Below, piece after piece: positions 1-8,999 of a stretch of DNA of 36,880 nucleotides. The notes beneath the pieces were generated by a model that was not told the origin of the DNA, made no database searches, and saw nothing but the letters and a program-made list of their open reading frames with translations. Position 1 is the stretch's first letter. The number at the start of each line of letters is the position of its first letter. Location of the stretch: contig CAJXMG010000027.1 in NCBI GenBank assembly GCA_913056395.1, positions 1 to 36,880 of the forward strand, in the 5' to 3' direction. Origin of the DNA: an uncultured bacterium. Lineage in GTDB: Bacteria; Planctomycetota; UBA8108; UBA1146. Position numbers and translations under genes: made by a program.

Positions 1-90
1 CAAAAAATCGAGTTCAAAAAATCGAGTTCAAAAAATCGAGTTCAAAAAATCGAGTTCAAAAAATCGAGTTCAAAAAATCGAGTTCAAAAA
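1..90. repeat. 14-bp A-tract tandem repeat array (truncated by window edge)
   Basis: Six perfect copies of the 14-bp unit CAAAAAATCGAGTT fill positions 1-84, and a seventh copy degenerates into an A-run at 85-92. The array starts at the first base, so its true length is unknown. It ends directly against the terminator hairpin at 91-124. The unit is not a multiple of three and no reading frame of interest crosses it, so it is noncoding. Perfect identity between copies suggests recent expansion or slippage. Confidence 0.95.
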
Positions 91-124
91 AAGGGCCCCG
101 CACGTCAAGCGTGCGGGGCCCTTT
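87..124 (-). terminator. Strong rho-independent terminator of the lipoprotein gene
   Basis: A perfect 14-bp stem (91-104 with 110-123) closes a 5-nt loop. Read on the minus strand it is followed by an uninterrupted T-run supplied by the A-run at 85-92, which is ideal for ending transcription of the lipoprotein gene that stops at 145. The plus-strand side has a shorter T-run, so it may work in both directions. Confidence 0.9.
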
Positions 125-144
125 TCAATGTGTGTGAACTGTTG

Positions 145-729
145 TTACCAGTTGACACCGGTCATGACCGAGAAGTTGGAACGATCAGCAATGTCATCGT
201 AGGTGCTGAATCGGTAGTTGATTCCAAGGTGGGCGTTGTCCCCGAGGTGGAGCAGCGCACCGGTATGGAAGTAGACACCACTCTCATCGGCACTGAAGTC
301 GTACTCGCGAACCTTGAGTTGTGTAAATCCACCACCACCGATCAGTGAGAAGGGGGTGAAGGGAAGTTCGGCAGTGACTCTTCCACCGAAGAACACTTCC
401 GAGTTGTCGATCTCACCGAGTGCACCGTTGTCCTCGGTCGCATTCAGATATCCGACTTCGGGTGCGATGTACCACTCGCTGGGACGGGCACTCACCCAAA
501 GACCGAATCCGTCAACATCGGATAGGTTTTGAGGGTTGTCCTCGTAGTCATCGTAGGTGCCGTAAATGACGCTGACCTGACCCGTGTAGGGCTTATCAAT
601 CGGCTGTTCCACTCCAGAGAAGGGGGACTTGGCATCGGGGCGCAGGCGAATCCAGTCCTCGTTTCCGGCACAGCCGGCAAGGTAAACGAGGCAGAAGAGA
701 GCAATACCAATGGTCTTGAGACTGGACAC
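145..729 (-). CDS. Small outer-membrane lipoprotein, probable beta-barrel
   Basis: The 194-residue product begins with a lipoprotein signal peptide: a basic start, a hydrophobic stretch, then the lipobox LAGC with the lipidated Cys near residue 20. The mature part alternates polar and hydrophobic residues in short strand-like segments rich in Gly, Tyr and Phe, and ends in Trp (GVNW). A terminal aromatic residue is typical of outer-membrane beta-barrel proteins. No specific family was recognised. The start is a GTG at 729 preceded by GGAG 7 nt upstream. The gene is monocistronic, with the hairpin at 87-124 just downstream. A palindrome (GGGACA, 3 nt, TGTCCC) at 781-795 lies in its 5' region and could be an operator, but this is speculative. 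Confidence 0.7.
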   Translation of the reverse strand: MSSLKTIGIALFCLVYLAGCAGNEDWIRLRPDAKSPFSGVEQPIDKPYTGQVSVIYGTYDDYEDNPQNLSDVDGFGLWVSARPSEWYIAPEVGYLNATEDNGALGEIDNSEVFFGGRVTAELPFTPFSLIGGGGFTQLKVREYDFSADESGVYFHTGALLHLGDNAHLGINYRFSTYDDIADRSNFSVMTGVNW

Positions 730-1393
730 TTTGGGTCTCCAATTCTTCCTGAGGCTCTTTGATCTGGGGCTCGGTGACCGGGGACACCATGTCCCGTGGG
801 CACCACTCTTTTCACCACTGTCTTGAGGATCGGGGTCACAATGAAAACCTCAACCCGCAAACAAGGCAGAAGTGCGGGATTCTAGACTGTGAGCGGGAGA
901 GCGGCAAGGGTGCCGGCGGAGGCTTTCTCGGAAGAGGGTGCCGAGGGCCGGATTTTTCCCTCTGGGGGTTGAAAAGTGGTTTGTTTCGCCTTTCTTGACT
1001 CTGATCGGGGATCTTTTACGATCGTTGATTGACGGAAACTCCCGAGGGAGATTTTGTCAGCCCCAGAGTGCCTGAGGAGGCGACCCAAGTCGTTTTTAAC
1101 GGTTTTTTGGATTTCGGGGATGGAGAGAGCCAGGAGGTTGGGGTCACGTCATATGCGATGGCGGTCCTCTCCAATGGTTCCGCCGCCCCCAATGTTCAAG
1201 GTCCCTTTTTCAACGTCGATTTTGAATCAGGGGCACTTTTCTGGGATTTGCGACAGGAATTCCGGAGTGAAAGTTTGTCCCAGCTATTCACTCCTCGTCC
1301 GTAAATCAAGAAGACGTGGATTCATTTGAGTCACAGGTAACAGCGTGATTTCTGTCCTCGATCCGTTCGAAGCCCTTAAAGGGAAGGCCACGC
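730..1393. other. Intergenic region between the divergent lipoprotein and GspE genes
   Basis: This 664-bp stretch holds the 5' regions of two divergent genes. It contains a short palindrome at 781-795 and a promoter-like pair at 995-1022. A 91-codon open frame runs from a TTG at 1029 to 1304. It has no clear ribosome binding site, signal peptide or recognisable motif, and a second open frame overlaps it, so I do not call it a gene. If transcription starts near 1030, the GspE mRNA would have a leader of about 360 nt. Confidence 0.5.
995..1022 (+). promoter_or_regulatory. Candidate sigma-70-type promoter upstream of the GspE pair
   Basis: TTGACT (995-1000, 5 of 6 matches to TTGACA) is followed after 16 bp by TACGAT (1017-1022, 4 of 6 to TATAAT). 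It points toward the GspE/GspF operon, about 370 bp upstream of the first start codon. The match is visible in the sequence; promoter activity is inferred. Confidence 0.4.
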
Positions 1394-3094
1394 ATGAAGA
1401 AAAAAGTCGGAGAGATTCTCGTCGAGAAGGGCTGGGCAACCCCAGACCAAATCGAAAAAGCCCTGGCATACGGCAAGGCCGAGAATTGTCGGATCGGGGA
1501 AGCGCTGCTCAATTTGGAGCTCTGCTCCCAGGAGCAGATCACCCGTGCCCTCGCCATTCACAACCAGTTGCCCTTCGCGAACCTTGGCAAGCATGTGATC
1601 GCCCAGGACATCATCGATCTCGTCCCCAAAGAGGTGGCGATCGAAAACCAGATCATCCCCGTCGCCAAAAAGGGTGAGCGCCGTCTCGTTGTTGCCATCG
1701 GCGATCCGGATGATTACGCCTTCAAGCTCGACAACATTCGATTCATTCTTGGACTCGACCTCGATTGTGCACTGGCCATGCCGGATGCCATCGAAGAGGC
1801 GCTGGACGACTACTACCGCCTTGCGGGGGGATATGACTCCGTTCTCGGTGAGGACGCCGGTTCTGACGAGGATGTCGAGTTTGGTCGCGGGGAATACACA
1901 GGTGACGACGCCGATGCCAACGACGCTCCTGTGATCAAACTGGTGCACATGATCATCGCCAACGCTCTCAAGAGCGGAGCGTCCGATATTCATATCGAGC
2001 CTATGGAACATCACATGCAGGTTCGTTACCGCATCGACGGTGTTTGCCAGGTGATGGATTCTCCGCCGAAGAAGCTTCAGGGCCCGGTGCTCTCGAGGGT
2101 CAAGATCATGTCGCGTATGGACATGGCAGAGAAGCGGAGACCGCAGGACGGTCGAATCAAGATCAAGATTCAGGGTAAAGAGATCGACCTTCGTGTGTCG
2201 GTGATTCCCACGGTTCATGGCGAGAGCATCGTCATGAGGATTCTCGACAAGGACGCCGGACTGGTGGACCTTGAGAAATTAGGATTCCACGAGTCGGACC
2301 TGAAGCGCTTCAATCGCATCATCAAACGACCGAACGGCATCTTCCTGGTCACGGGCCCGACCGGTTCGGGTAAGACGACCACCCTGTACTCGGCACTGAT
2401 GAACCTCAACAAACCGGATACCAAGATCATCACCGCCGAGCACCCGATCGAATACAACCTCACCGGAATCAACCAGTCCGAGGTGAGACACGAAATCGGC
2501 CTCGACTTCTCGCGAATCCTGCGCGCCATGATGCGTCAGGCACCGAATATCATCCTCGTCGGTGAGATTCGAGACCGGGAAACGGCGGACACCGCGATTC
2601 AGGCGGCGCTGACCGGTCACCTGGTCTTCTCCACCCTTCACACCAACGACGCTCCTTCGGCCCTGACCCGACTCATCGACATGGGTGTGAAACCGTTCCT
2701 GGTTGCATCTGCGGTGCTGTCGATCATGGGTCAGCGCCTGATCCGTAAACTTTGCCCTGCCTGTAAGGAACCTTACGAGCCGGCAGAGACCGAATTGCGC
2801 ATGATTGGCCTGACCTCTTCGGAGGTTCAGGGACAGGAGATCTTCCGACCGGTGGGCTGTGACAAGTGCTCCGGTGGATACAAGGGTCGACTGGGTATCT
2901 ATGAGCTTCTGGAAATGTCTCCGGACCTTCGTGACCTGACCTTCAACAAGGCGGTGGCCAAGGATTTGAGAAACAAGGCTCGCAGCGAGGGCATGGTGAC
3001 CCTCCAGGAGGACGCGGTCAGGAAACTGCTCGCAGGAATCACTTCCGTGGAAGAGATCCTTCGTGTGACCCACTCCTCGGAGTTCGCCGGATAA
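1394..3094 (+). CDS. gspE: GspE/PilB-type secretion or pilus ATPase, divergent paralogue 1
   Basis: This 566-residue protein has an N-terminal MshEN/T2SSE-N domain (about 1-145), an acidic linker, and a GspE-family hexameric ATPase domain. Members of the family power assembly of type IV pili or type II secretion pseudopili from the cytoplasmic face. Visible motifs are Walker A (GPTGSGKT, about 320), Walker B (IILVGEIRD), the His box STLHTNDAPS, and a zinc tetracysteine (C454, C457, C489, C492). Two usually acidic positions differ: the Asp box reads AEHP (His350 where Asp is normal), and RQAP replaces RQDP (Ala383). The finger loop GGYKGR is also one residue shorter than in the next gene. ATG with purine-rich AAGGGAAGG upstream. 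It heads an operon with the second ATPase and a GspF protein. Pilus versus type II secretion cannot be decided here. Confidence 0.93.
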   Translation: MKKKVGEILVEKGWATPDQIEKALAYGKAENCRIGEALLNLELCSQEQITRALAIHNQLPFANLGKHVIAQDIIDLVPKEVAIENQIIPVAKKGERRLVVAIGDPDDYAFKLDNIRFILGLDLDCALAMPDAIEEALDDYYRLAGGYDSVLGEDAGSDEDVEFGRGEYTGDDADANDAPVIKLVHMIIANALKSGASDIHIEPMEHHMQVRYRIDGVCQVMDSPPKKLQGPVLSRVKIMSRMDMAEKRRPQDGRIKIKIQGKEIDLRVSVIPTVHGESIVMRILDKDAGLVDLEKLGFHESDLKRFNRIIKRPNGIFLVTGPTGSGKTTTLYSALMNLNKPDTKIITAEHPIEYNLTGINQSEVRHEIGLDFSRILRAMMRQAPNIILVGEIRDRETADTAIQAALTGHLVFSTLHTNDAPSALTRLIDMGVKPFLVASAVLSIMGQRLIRKLCPACKEPYEPAETELRMIGLTSSEVQGQEIFRPVGCDKCSGGYKGRLGIYELLEMSPDLRDLTFNKAVAKDLRNKARSEGMVTLQEDAVRKLLAGITSVEEILRVTHSSEFAG

Positions 3095-3142
3095 GTTTAA
3101 CCATTCAGACGGTACCGCCCCGTGAAGGCGGTGAGGTGACAA

Positions 3143-4852
3143 ATGGCGATTACATCCCAGCCACTCGGACAGATCCTCAAAGAGATGGGGAAAATCTCCG
3201 AACTGGATATCCAGGAAGCGCTGCAGACCCAAAAAGACAAGGGTGGAGCCATCGGCAAAATCCTCGTCGACAAGGGACTGGTCAACGACGATGACATCCG
3301 TCTGGCCATCGCCCGTCAATCGGGCATGGAACCGGTCGATCTTGGCGAAGTGGTCATGACTGCAGACCTGCTCGATATGGTTCCCGCTCATGTGGCGGAA
3401 ACCTATCAGGTGATTCCAGTCGATTTCGATGGCAGTGTTCTGACCCTGGCACTTGCAGATCCGCAAAATGTCAGCGCACTGGACGATATGAAGTTCATGC
3501 TCAACGTCGACGTCAAGGGTGCACTCAGCGACCCCGCTGCCGTCGAAGCCGCACTGGAGAAGTACTACTCTGATCGTTCGGAATCGATGGAGAGTCTCCT
3601 CGGATCGATGGACGGCGGCGACATGGAAGTGATGGACGACAATCGTCACGAGATGATGGATATGGATCAGCTGGAGAAGGACGTCAATGCGGCGCCCGTC
3701 GTCAAGCTGCTCAACATGGTGCTGCTCTCCGCGATCAAGGACCGAGCCTCCGATATCCACCTGGAGCCGTTCGAGAAAGAATTCAAGATTCGCTACAGGG
3801 TCGACGGCGTTCTCTACGAGATGATGCCGCCACCGATTCAGCTGGCTCGCGCCGTGATCTCGAGGGTCAAGGTCATGTCCAACCTGGACATCGCTGAAAC
3901 CCGATTGCCGCAGGACGGTCGTATCGAACTCAACATTGCCGGCCGCCCGGTCGACTTGCGTGTTTCGACGCTGCCGACGATGTACGGCGAGTCGGTCGTG
4001 ATGAGGGTTCTCGACCGTGGCCAGGTGTCACTGGATCTGGAGAACATCGGACTGCGTTCGAAGGATCTCGACATCATTCGCAAGCTGATCATGAAGCCGA
4101 ACGGCATCATTCTGGTGACGGGGCCGACCGGTTCGGGAAAAACCACCACCCTGTATTCGTGCCTGAATGAAGCGAACAATCCGGAGACGAAGATCATCAC
4201 CACCGAGGACCCGGTGGAATACAACATCGATGGCATCGTACAGATTCCCATCAATGAAGAGATCGGCGTGACTTACGCAGCCTGTCTGCGTGCTATTCTG
4301 CGTCAGGACCCGGACAAGATTCTCGTTGGTGAGATTCGTGACCTGGAAACGGCGCAGATCGCTGTTGAGGCGAGCCTCACCGGTCACATTGTGTTCTCCA
4401 CCCTTCACACCAACGACGCACCTTCTTCGGTGATTCGACTCGTCGACCTGGGAGTCGAGGCGTTCCTGCTGACCGCAACGGTCGAGGCCGTCATCGCCCA
4501 GCGTCTGGTGAGAAGGGTTTGCACCGGCTGCAAGGAGGAGTTCGAACCTACCGATGACGTGCTGATGGAGTTGGAACTGACCCGCTCCGATGTTCAGGGC
4601 CGCACCTTCTTCTACGGAAAAGGCTGCAAGGTCTGTAACGGATCGGGATACAAGGGACGAATCGCCCTCTTTGAGATCATGCTGATGTCGGACCGGATCC
4701 GCGACATGATCATGGACGGTGCCAGTACCCAGGAATTGCAGAATGCGGCCCGTGAGGAGGGTATGCAGACCCTTCGCGACGCAGGCCTGATTCACATTTA
4801 TGACGGGGTGACCACGATCGAGGAAGTCGTCAAGGAGACCATCGTCAGCTAG
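3143..4852 (+). CDS. gspE: GspE/PilB-type secretion or pilus ATPase, canonical paralogue 2
   Basis: This 569-residue paralogue of the preceding protein has the same layout: MshEN-type N-domain (about 1-150), then the GspE ATPase core. Walker A (GPTGSGKT) lies near 327, the Asp box is intact (TEDPVEY, Asp356), RQDPD carries Asp389, Walker B is ILVGEIRD, and the His box is STLHTNDAPS. The C-terminal zinc finger has CTGC and CKVC pairs followed by GSGYKGR. All expected catalytic residues are present, unlike its neighbour. A GAGGTGACAA element precedes the ATG, 48 nt after the first gene's stop. It is probably the active motor of the pair, with GspF downstream as its inner-membrane partner. Confidence 0.95.
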   Translation: MAITSQPLGQILKEMGKISELDIQEALQTQKDKGGAIGKILVDKGLVNDDDIRLAIARQSGMEPVDLGEVVMTADLLDMVPAHVAETYQVIPVDFDGSVLTLALADPQNVSALDDMKFMLNVDVKGALSDPAAVEAALEKYYSDRSESMESLLGSMDGGDMEVMDDNRHEMMDMDQLEKDVNAAPVVKLLNMVLLSAIKDRASDIHLEPFEKEFKIRYRVDGVLYEMMPPPIQLARAVISRVKVMSNLDIAETRLPQDGRIELNIAGRPVDLRVSTLPTMYGESVVMRVLDRGQVSLDLENIGLRSKDLDIIRKLIMKPNGIILVTGPTGSGKTTTLYSCLNEANNPETKIITTEDPVEYNIDGIVQIPINEEIGVTYAACLRAILRQDPDKILVGEIRDLETAQIAVEASLTGHIVFSTLHTNDAPSSVIRLVDLGVEAFLLTATVEAVIAQRLVRRVCTGCKEEFEPTDDVLMELELTRSDVQGRTFFYGKGCKVCNGSGYKGRIALFEIMLMSDRIRDMIMDGASTQELQNAAREEGMQTLRDAGLIHIYDGVTTIEEVVKETIVS

Positions 4853-4918
4853 AGGATCATCGACTAGGATGTCATTCACCGGAGCAGGATTTCCGGTTCA
4901 GAAAAAGGAGCAGCCCAA

Positions 4919-6154
4919 ATGGCGGTATTCGAGTTCGAAGCCATTGGACCCGGCGGACAAAAGAAGCGCAGCACCATCGAGGCGGCCAACCAGGCCGAGG
5001 CGATCAAACAGTTGCGGTCCCGGGGATTGAAGCCGACGAAGATTCGCGAGAGCAAAAAAGCTGCTGCCGGTGGCGGTGGCGACGGCAAAAAGAAGAAGGG
5101 TGGCGGCCTCTTCGGCGGCAAGGTCACTCAGGCAGATCTGGTCCAGTTCACCCAGCAGTTGGCGACCCTGCAGGATGCAGGATTGCCCATCGTGCGATCC
5201 CTGAAGATCCTCGCCGACCAGATGAAGCCGGGCACCTTCCAGAATCAGCTTAACGCTGTGACGGACGATGTCGAAGGGGGTTCAACCCTTTCCGAAGCTC
5301 TCGAAAAGTACCCAAAGACTTTCGACACCCTGTTTGTGGCGATGGTCAAGGCCGGTGAGGCCGGTGGTGTGCTCGATACAATTCTTCAGCGTCTTTCCGA
5401 CTTCCAGGAGAAGTCGATGAAGCTGCGCAAAAAGGTGCAGGGTGCCATGGTGTATCCGGTCGCCGTCATCTGCGTGGCTGCGCTGATTCTCGGATTCATC
5501 ATGACTCAGGTGATTCCCCAGTTCCAAAAAATGTTCGCCGACATGAACACTGCCCTTCCCGGCCCGACCCAGGCACTGCTCGGCTTCGCCGAGGCGGTGC
5601 AGAATTACTGGTGGGCCGCTCCGCTGGTCATCATGGGCATGATTGGTTCCCTGAAGGCATTGGGCAGGACCAATGCCGGTGAGTTGATGATCGACAAATC
5701 GAAATTGAACGCGCCCATCTTTGGGCAGATCGTCAAAAAATCGACGGTCTCGCGATTCTGTCGCACCTTGGGAACCCTGATCAGTTCCGGTGTGCCGATT
5801 CTTGAAGCCCTGGAAATCGTGCGGGCAGCGGTCGGTAACAGGGTGATCTCGGACGCCATCGAATCGGTTTGCGGTTCGATCCGTGAGGGTGAAACCATCG
5901 CTGAACCGCTGGGCAGTTCCGGTGTTTTCGATCCGCTGCTGGTCAACATGATCGACATTGGTGAGGAAACAGGTGAGCTGGACAAAATGCTCAACAAGAT
6001 CTCTGACAACTACGATCTGGACGTCGACGTGCTGGTGGATTCACTCTCCAGCCTTCTCGAGCCGGTCCTGATCGTGGGCATGGGAGGTGCGGTCGGATTC
6101 ATCGTCGTCGCGCTGTTCATGCCATTGCTTTCGATCATTCAGAAGGTCGGATAA
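4919..6154 (+). CDS. gspF: GspF/PilC-type inner-membrane platform protein
   Basis: The 411-residue product starts with the family's short N-terminal domain (FEFEAIGPGGQKKRSTIEA and the following Leu-rich helix). A Lys/Gly-rich linker at about 45-65 leads to two tandem T2SSF domains (about 70-195 and 275-395). Hydrophobic segments lie near 178-200, 226-245 and 375-400, as expected for the polytopic platform protein that couples the GspE/PilB ATPase to the pilin or pseudopilin fibre. AGGAG sits 8 nt before the ATG. The gene is 66 nt after the second ATPase and is followed by a strong terminator, so it ends the operon. No pilin, prepilin peptidase or secretin gene is nearby; these must be encoded elsewhere. 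Confidence 0.94.
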   Translation: MAVFEFEAIGPGGQKKRSTIEAANQAEAIKQLRSRGLKPTKIRESKKAAAGGGGDGKKKKGGGLFGGKVTQADLVQFTQQLATLQDAGLPIVRSLKILADQMKPGTFQNQLNAVTDDVEGGSTLSEALEKYPKTFDTLFVAMVKAGEAGGVLDTILQRLSDFQEKSMKLRKKVQGAMVYPVAVICVAALILGFIMTQVIPQFQKMFADMNTALPGPTQALLGFAEAVQNYWWAAPLVIMGMIGSLKALGRTNAGELMIDKSKLNAPIFGQIVKKSTVSRFCRTLGTLISSGVPILEALEIVRAAVGNRVISDAIESVCGSIREGETIAEPLGSSGVFDPLLVNMIDIGEETGELDKMLNKISDNYDLDVDVLVDSLSSLLEPVLIVGMGGAVGFIVVALFMPLLSIIQKVG

Positions 6155-6176
6155 GACCGGACACCTTTTGAGTGCA

Positions 6177-6220
6177 AGCGGGCCGTGTCGGGTATGATCC
6201 TGACACGGCCCGCTTTTTTT
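6177..6220 (+). terminator. Rho-independent terminator after gspF
   Basis: A perfect 13-bp GC-rich stem (6177-6189 with 6202-6214) with a 12-nt loop is followed by a T-run to 6220. It lies 23 bp after the gspF stop and separates the secretion operon from rnr. Confidence 0.93.
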
Positions 6221-6242
6221 CCCATGTTGAAACAGGTGAAGA

Positions 6243-8528
6243 GTGAAACCTTCCGCTGAACTGCTCAAAGCGATTCGGACCTGGTATCGCAGTGATCAGT
6301 ATCGACCCTTCAAGACTTCTGAGCTGCAGGAGTTACCTGATTGGGGAAAGGTCGATCCCAATGAGCTGGAAGAAGCACTCGGAGAGCTGGAAAACCTGGG
6401 CGAGATGGTCTTCCTGTTCGCCCGGGGGTGGTTTTGCACCAGTCGGGAGAACTGGTTTGTCGGCACCCTGTCCATCGCCCGTCGCGGATTCGGATTTGTC
6501 CGTTCATTGGTGGTTGATCCGCGGGGGGATGTCTTTATTCCGATCCGCAGACTTCGCGATGCCCACCATGGGGACCGGGTCCTCGTCGCACTGGAATCAA
6601 GGCGCAAGGGACATCAGGAATATGGGGGTGAAGGTCGCTCCGGAAAAATCCTGGAAGTGATCGAGCGCAGTCCAAGAGTCTTCCCGGGATATTACAGGGA
6701 GGTTCATGGCGGCGGAGGAGTGGTGGAGCCAGCCCGCCACGAAAGCGTTCGTGAAGTATGGATCGATCCCGGTTTTCGCAGCGGGGTAGAGGATGGCGAT
6801 CGTGTTCTCGCAAGATTGAGACAGGGAACGGCGGTGGATGGATTGCCACCGGGGGAGGTCCTTTGTCACTGGGCTCCGGAGGGAACCTGGCTTGCAGATT
6901 TGCAGATGGTGTGTGCAGAACACGAATTGCGGGAAGAGTTTCCCAGAGAAGTCGAAGAACTCGCTGAGAAGTTTCCTGAACAGATCTCCGCAGCAGAAAT
7001 GGCAGAGCGAGTCGATCGCAGGGATCTGCCCTTTGTTACCATCGACCCCATCGACGCCAAAGACTTCGATGACGCCATTTGTGCAGAAGCACTGCCCGAG
7101 GGGCGATTTCGATTGGGAGTGGCCATTGCTGATGTGAGCCACTTTGTCAGTCAGGGTGACCCCATCGATCAGGAGGCACTGCTTCGGGGAACGAGTGTCT
7201 ATATTCCGGGCAAGACGATTCCGATGTTGCCGGAGCGATTGAGCAATGGCCTATGCTCCTTGCGTCCTCACGAAGATCGTCTGGCGAAAATTGCCTGGAT
7301 GGAGCTGGATGCGAAAGGACAATTTCTCGACATACAACTCGAGAAGGCGGTGATTCGCAGCGCCCATCGATTTACCTACGAGGAAGCACAGGCGACCATC
7401 GATGGATCTGCACCTGAATCGGTGGGGCAAGATTTGCAGGAACAGATCATTCTTCTCAATCAGCTCCGGCAGGTCCTGTTGAATCGGCGCTTGCGTCAGG
7501 GATCACTGCAACTGGATATCGAGGAAATGAAATTGGTCCTCGATGATGAGGGTGAAGTCATCGACGTGATTTCCCGCGAGCAGTTGGCGGCCCACGGGTT
7601 GGTCGAGGAGTGCATGTTGGCGGCCAACGAGGCGGTGGCGACCTTCGCATCACGCCACGAGTTGCCGATTCTGAGAAGAATTCACTCTCCACCTGATGAA
7701 GCGGAGCTGGACAAGTTTATCAAGCTCTGTCGGGTTTTGGTTCCCGAGGCGATCGTCAACTCCGTGGACGACTTGCCACAAATGATGGGAGTAGTGGCCG
7801 ATTCAGACGTCGCTCCCGTGGTGTTTTTTGCATTGTTGAGAAGTCTGAACAGGGCTGAGTACAGCCCTACCAAAGAGGTCCATTTCGCTCTCCAGAAGCA
7901 GGAGTACTGCCACTTCACCTCGCCGATTCGCAGGTACCCGGATTTGCAGGTTCATCAGACTCTCGATCGATTTTTCCTGACCGGGGGGGCGGGGCCGACG
8001 ATGAGTCAGGAATCTGTCACTCTGCATGAACTGGCTGAAACCTGTTCGACCCGTGAGCGGGGCGCAGAGGCAGCGGAAAGGGACATGAGCCGATTGAGGG
8101 CGATTTCCTGGTTGAAGCATCGGGTAGGAGAGCGATTCTCCGGAATGGTGACTTCAGTGAGGGATCAGGGGTTTCATGTTCGTTTGGACGGAGTTCTTGT
8201 GGATGGATTCGTCCACGTCTCGAAACTTCGGGACGATCACTACGTGTTCAGTGAAACCCAGTTTGCGCTCAGGGGGATCAACAAGGGCAACATGATCCGA
8301 TTGGGAGATCCGGTAGAGATCGAACTGGAAGGGGTGGATCCCCTCCAAAGGGACATCGATCTGCGTTACCTTCATACCAGACCGGGAGCTCGTCGGGGGC
8401 GTGGCTCCGGGGGGCACGCCGAGCCGCGCTCCTCGCGTTCTTCCAAGAAGGGCCGCCACGGCTCCGGAAAGTCCCGGCAATCGAATCAGAAAACAGGCGG
8501 CCGAGGTCGTCGCAAAGACAGAAGGTGA
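6243..8528 (+). CDS. rnr: Ribonuclease R (RNB-family 3'-5' exoribonuclease)
   Basis: This 761-residue protein has the RNase R/VacB layout: an N-terminal winged-helix-like region (1-65), cold-shock/OB domains (about 75-230), the RNB catalytic domain, a C-terminal S1 domain (about 629-715) and a Lys/Arg/Gly/Ser-rich tail (about 715-761). The catalytic acidic cluster is visible as TIDPIDAKDFDDAI near 266-279, followed by DVSHFV and PMLPERLSNGLCSL. The enzyme degrades structured RNA processively from the 3' end. E. coli RNase R is 813 residues, so the length is normal. The start is a GTG with AGGTGA 5-6 nt upstream, right after the gspF terminator. It leads an rnr-rnhA-FKBP gene group. Confidence 0.95.
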   Translation: MKPSAELLKAIRTWYRSDQYRPFKTSELQELPDWGKVDPNELEEALGELENLGEMVFLFARGWFCTSRENWFVGTLSIARRGFGFVRSLVVDPRGDVFIPIRRLRDAHHGDRVLVALESRRKGHQEYGGEGRSGKILEVIERSPRVFPGYYREVHGGGGVVEPARHESVREVWIDPGFRSGVEDGDRVLARLRQGTAVDGLPPGEVLCHWAPEGTWLADLQMVCAEHELREEFPREVEELAEKFPEQISAAEMAERVDRRDLPFVTIDPIDAKDFDDAICAEALPEGRFRLGVAIADVSHFVSQGDPIDQEALLRGTSVYIPGKTIPMLPERLSNGLCSLRPHEDRLAKIAWMELDAKGQFLDIQLEKAVIRSAHRFTYEEAQATIDGSAPESVGQDLQEQIILLNQLRQVLLNRRLRQGSLQLDIEEMKLVLDDEGEVIDVISREQLAAHGLVEECMLAANEAVATFASRHELPILRRIHSPPDEAELDKFIKLCRVLVPEAIVNSVDDLPQMMGVVADSDVAPVVFFALLRSLNRAEYSPTKEVHFALQKQEYCHFTSPIRRYPDLQVHQTLDRFFLTGGAGPTMSQESVTLHELAETCSTRERGAEAAERDMSRLRAISWLKHRVGERFSGMVTSVRDQGFHVRLDGVLVDGFVHVSKLRDDHYVFSETQFALRGINKGNMIRLGDPVEIELEGVDPLQRDIDLRYLHTRPGARRGRGSGGHAEPRSSRSSKKGRHGSGKSRQSNQKTGGRGRRKDRR

Positions 8529-8535
8529 CGGACCG

Positions 8536-8988
8536 ATGGCAGAGCCTGATTTCAGAATCTGGACAGATGGAGCCTGCAGGGGGAATCCCGGTCCCGGAGG
8601 GTGGGGGTATATCGTCCGTGCCGCTTCAGGAGAAGAGTCGGTTCAGTACGATGCAGAGCGTCAGACCACGAACAACCGCATGGAACTGATGGCGGTAATC
8701 GAGGCGTTGAAGTCATTGCCAGGGCCCAGTTCTGTCGAACTGTTCAGCGATTCCCAGTACGTGGTCAAGGGAATGAGTGAATGGGTCAAGGGTTGGCAGC
8801 GCCGCGGCTGGAAAAAGTCGGATGGCAAGCCGGTCGTCAATGACGATTTGTGGAAAGAGTTGGTCGAATTGGCTGCGACTCACCAGGTTCGCTGGAGTTG
8901 GGTTGAAGGCCATGCGGGCCACGAAGAGAATGAACGATGTGACGGTCTGGCGAATCAGGCCATCGATGAAGCGTCCTGGACTCCCTGA
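8536..8988 (+). CDS. rnhA: Ribonuclease HI
   Basis: The 150-residue protein cleaves RNA in RNA-DNA hybrids. All four acidic catalytic residues are in recognisable contexts: the first Asp in WTDGACRGNPGPGGWG, Glu in NNRMEL, Asp in FSDSQYV, and the final Asp in ENERCDGLA, with the His-containing loop GHAGHE before it. The open frame extends upstream into rnr, but the ATG at 8536 matches the family's normal N-terminus and has AAGGTG 8 nt upstream, so I chose it. It starts 7 bp after the rnr stop and is probably co-transcribed with it. Confidence 0.96.
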   Translation: MAEPDFRIWTDGACRGNPGPGGWGYIVRAASGEESVQYDAERQTTNNRMELMAVIEALKSLPGPSSVELFSDSQYVVKGMSEWVKGWQRRGWKKSDGKPVVNDDLWKELVELAATHQVRWSWVEGHAGHEENERCDGLANQAIDEASWTP

Positions 8989-8999
8989 GAGGAACTGAA

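Noticed and set aside
1029-1304. 91-codon open frame from a TTG upstream of the first GspE gene
   Set aside because: No clear ribosome binding site or motif, and a second open frame overlaps it. The candidate promoter would put the start codon almost at the transcript start.
2279-3760. 493-codon minus-strand open frame opposite the two GspE genes
   Set aside because: It is a shadow of the conserved ATPase genes, with His/Asp-rich, non-domain composition. The plus-strand genes are certain.
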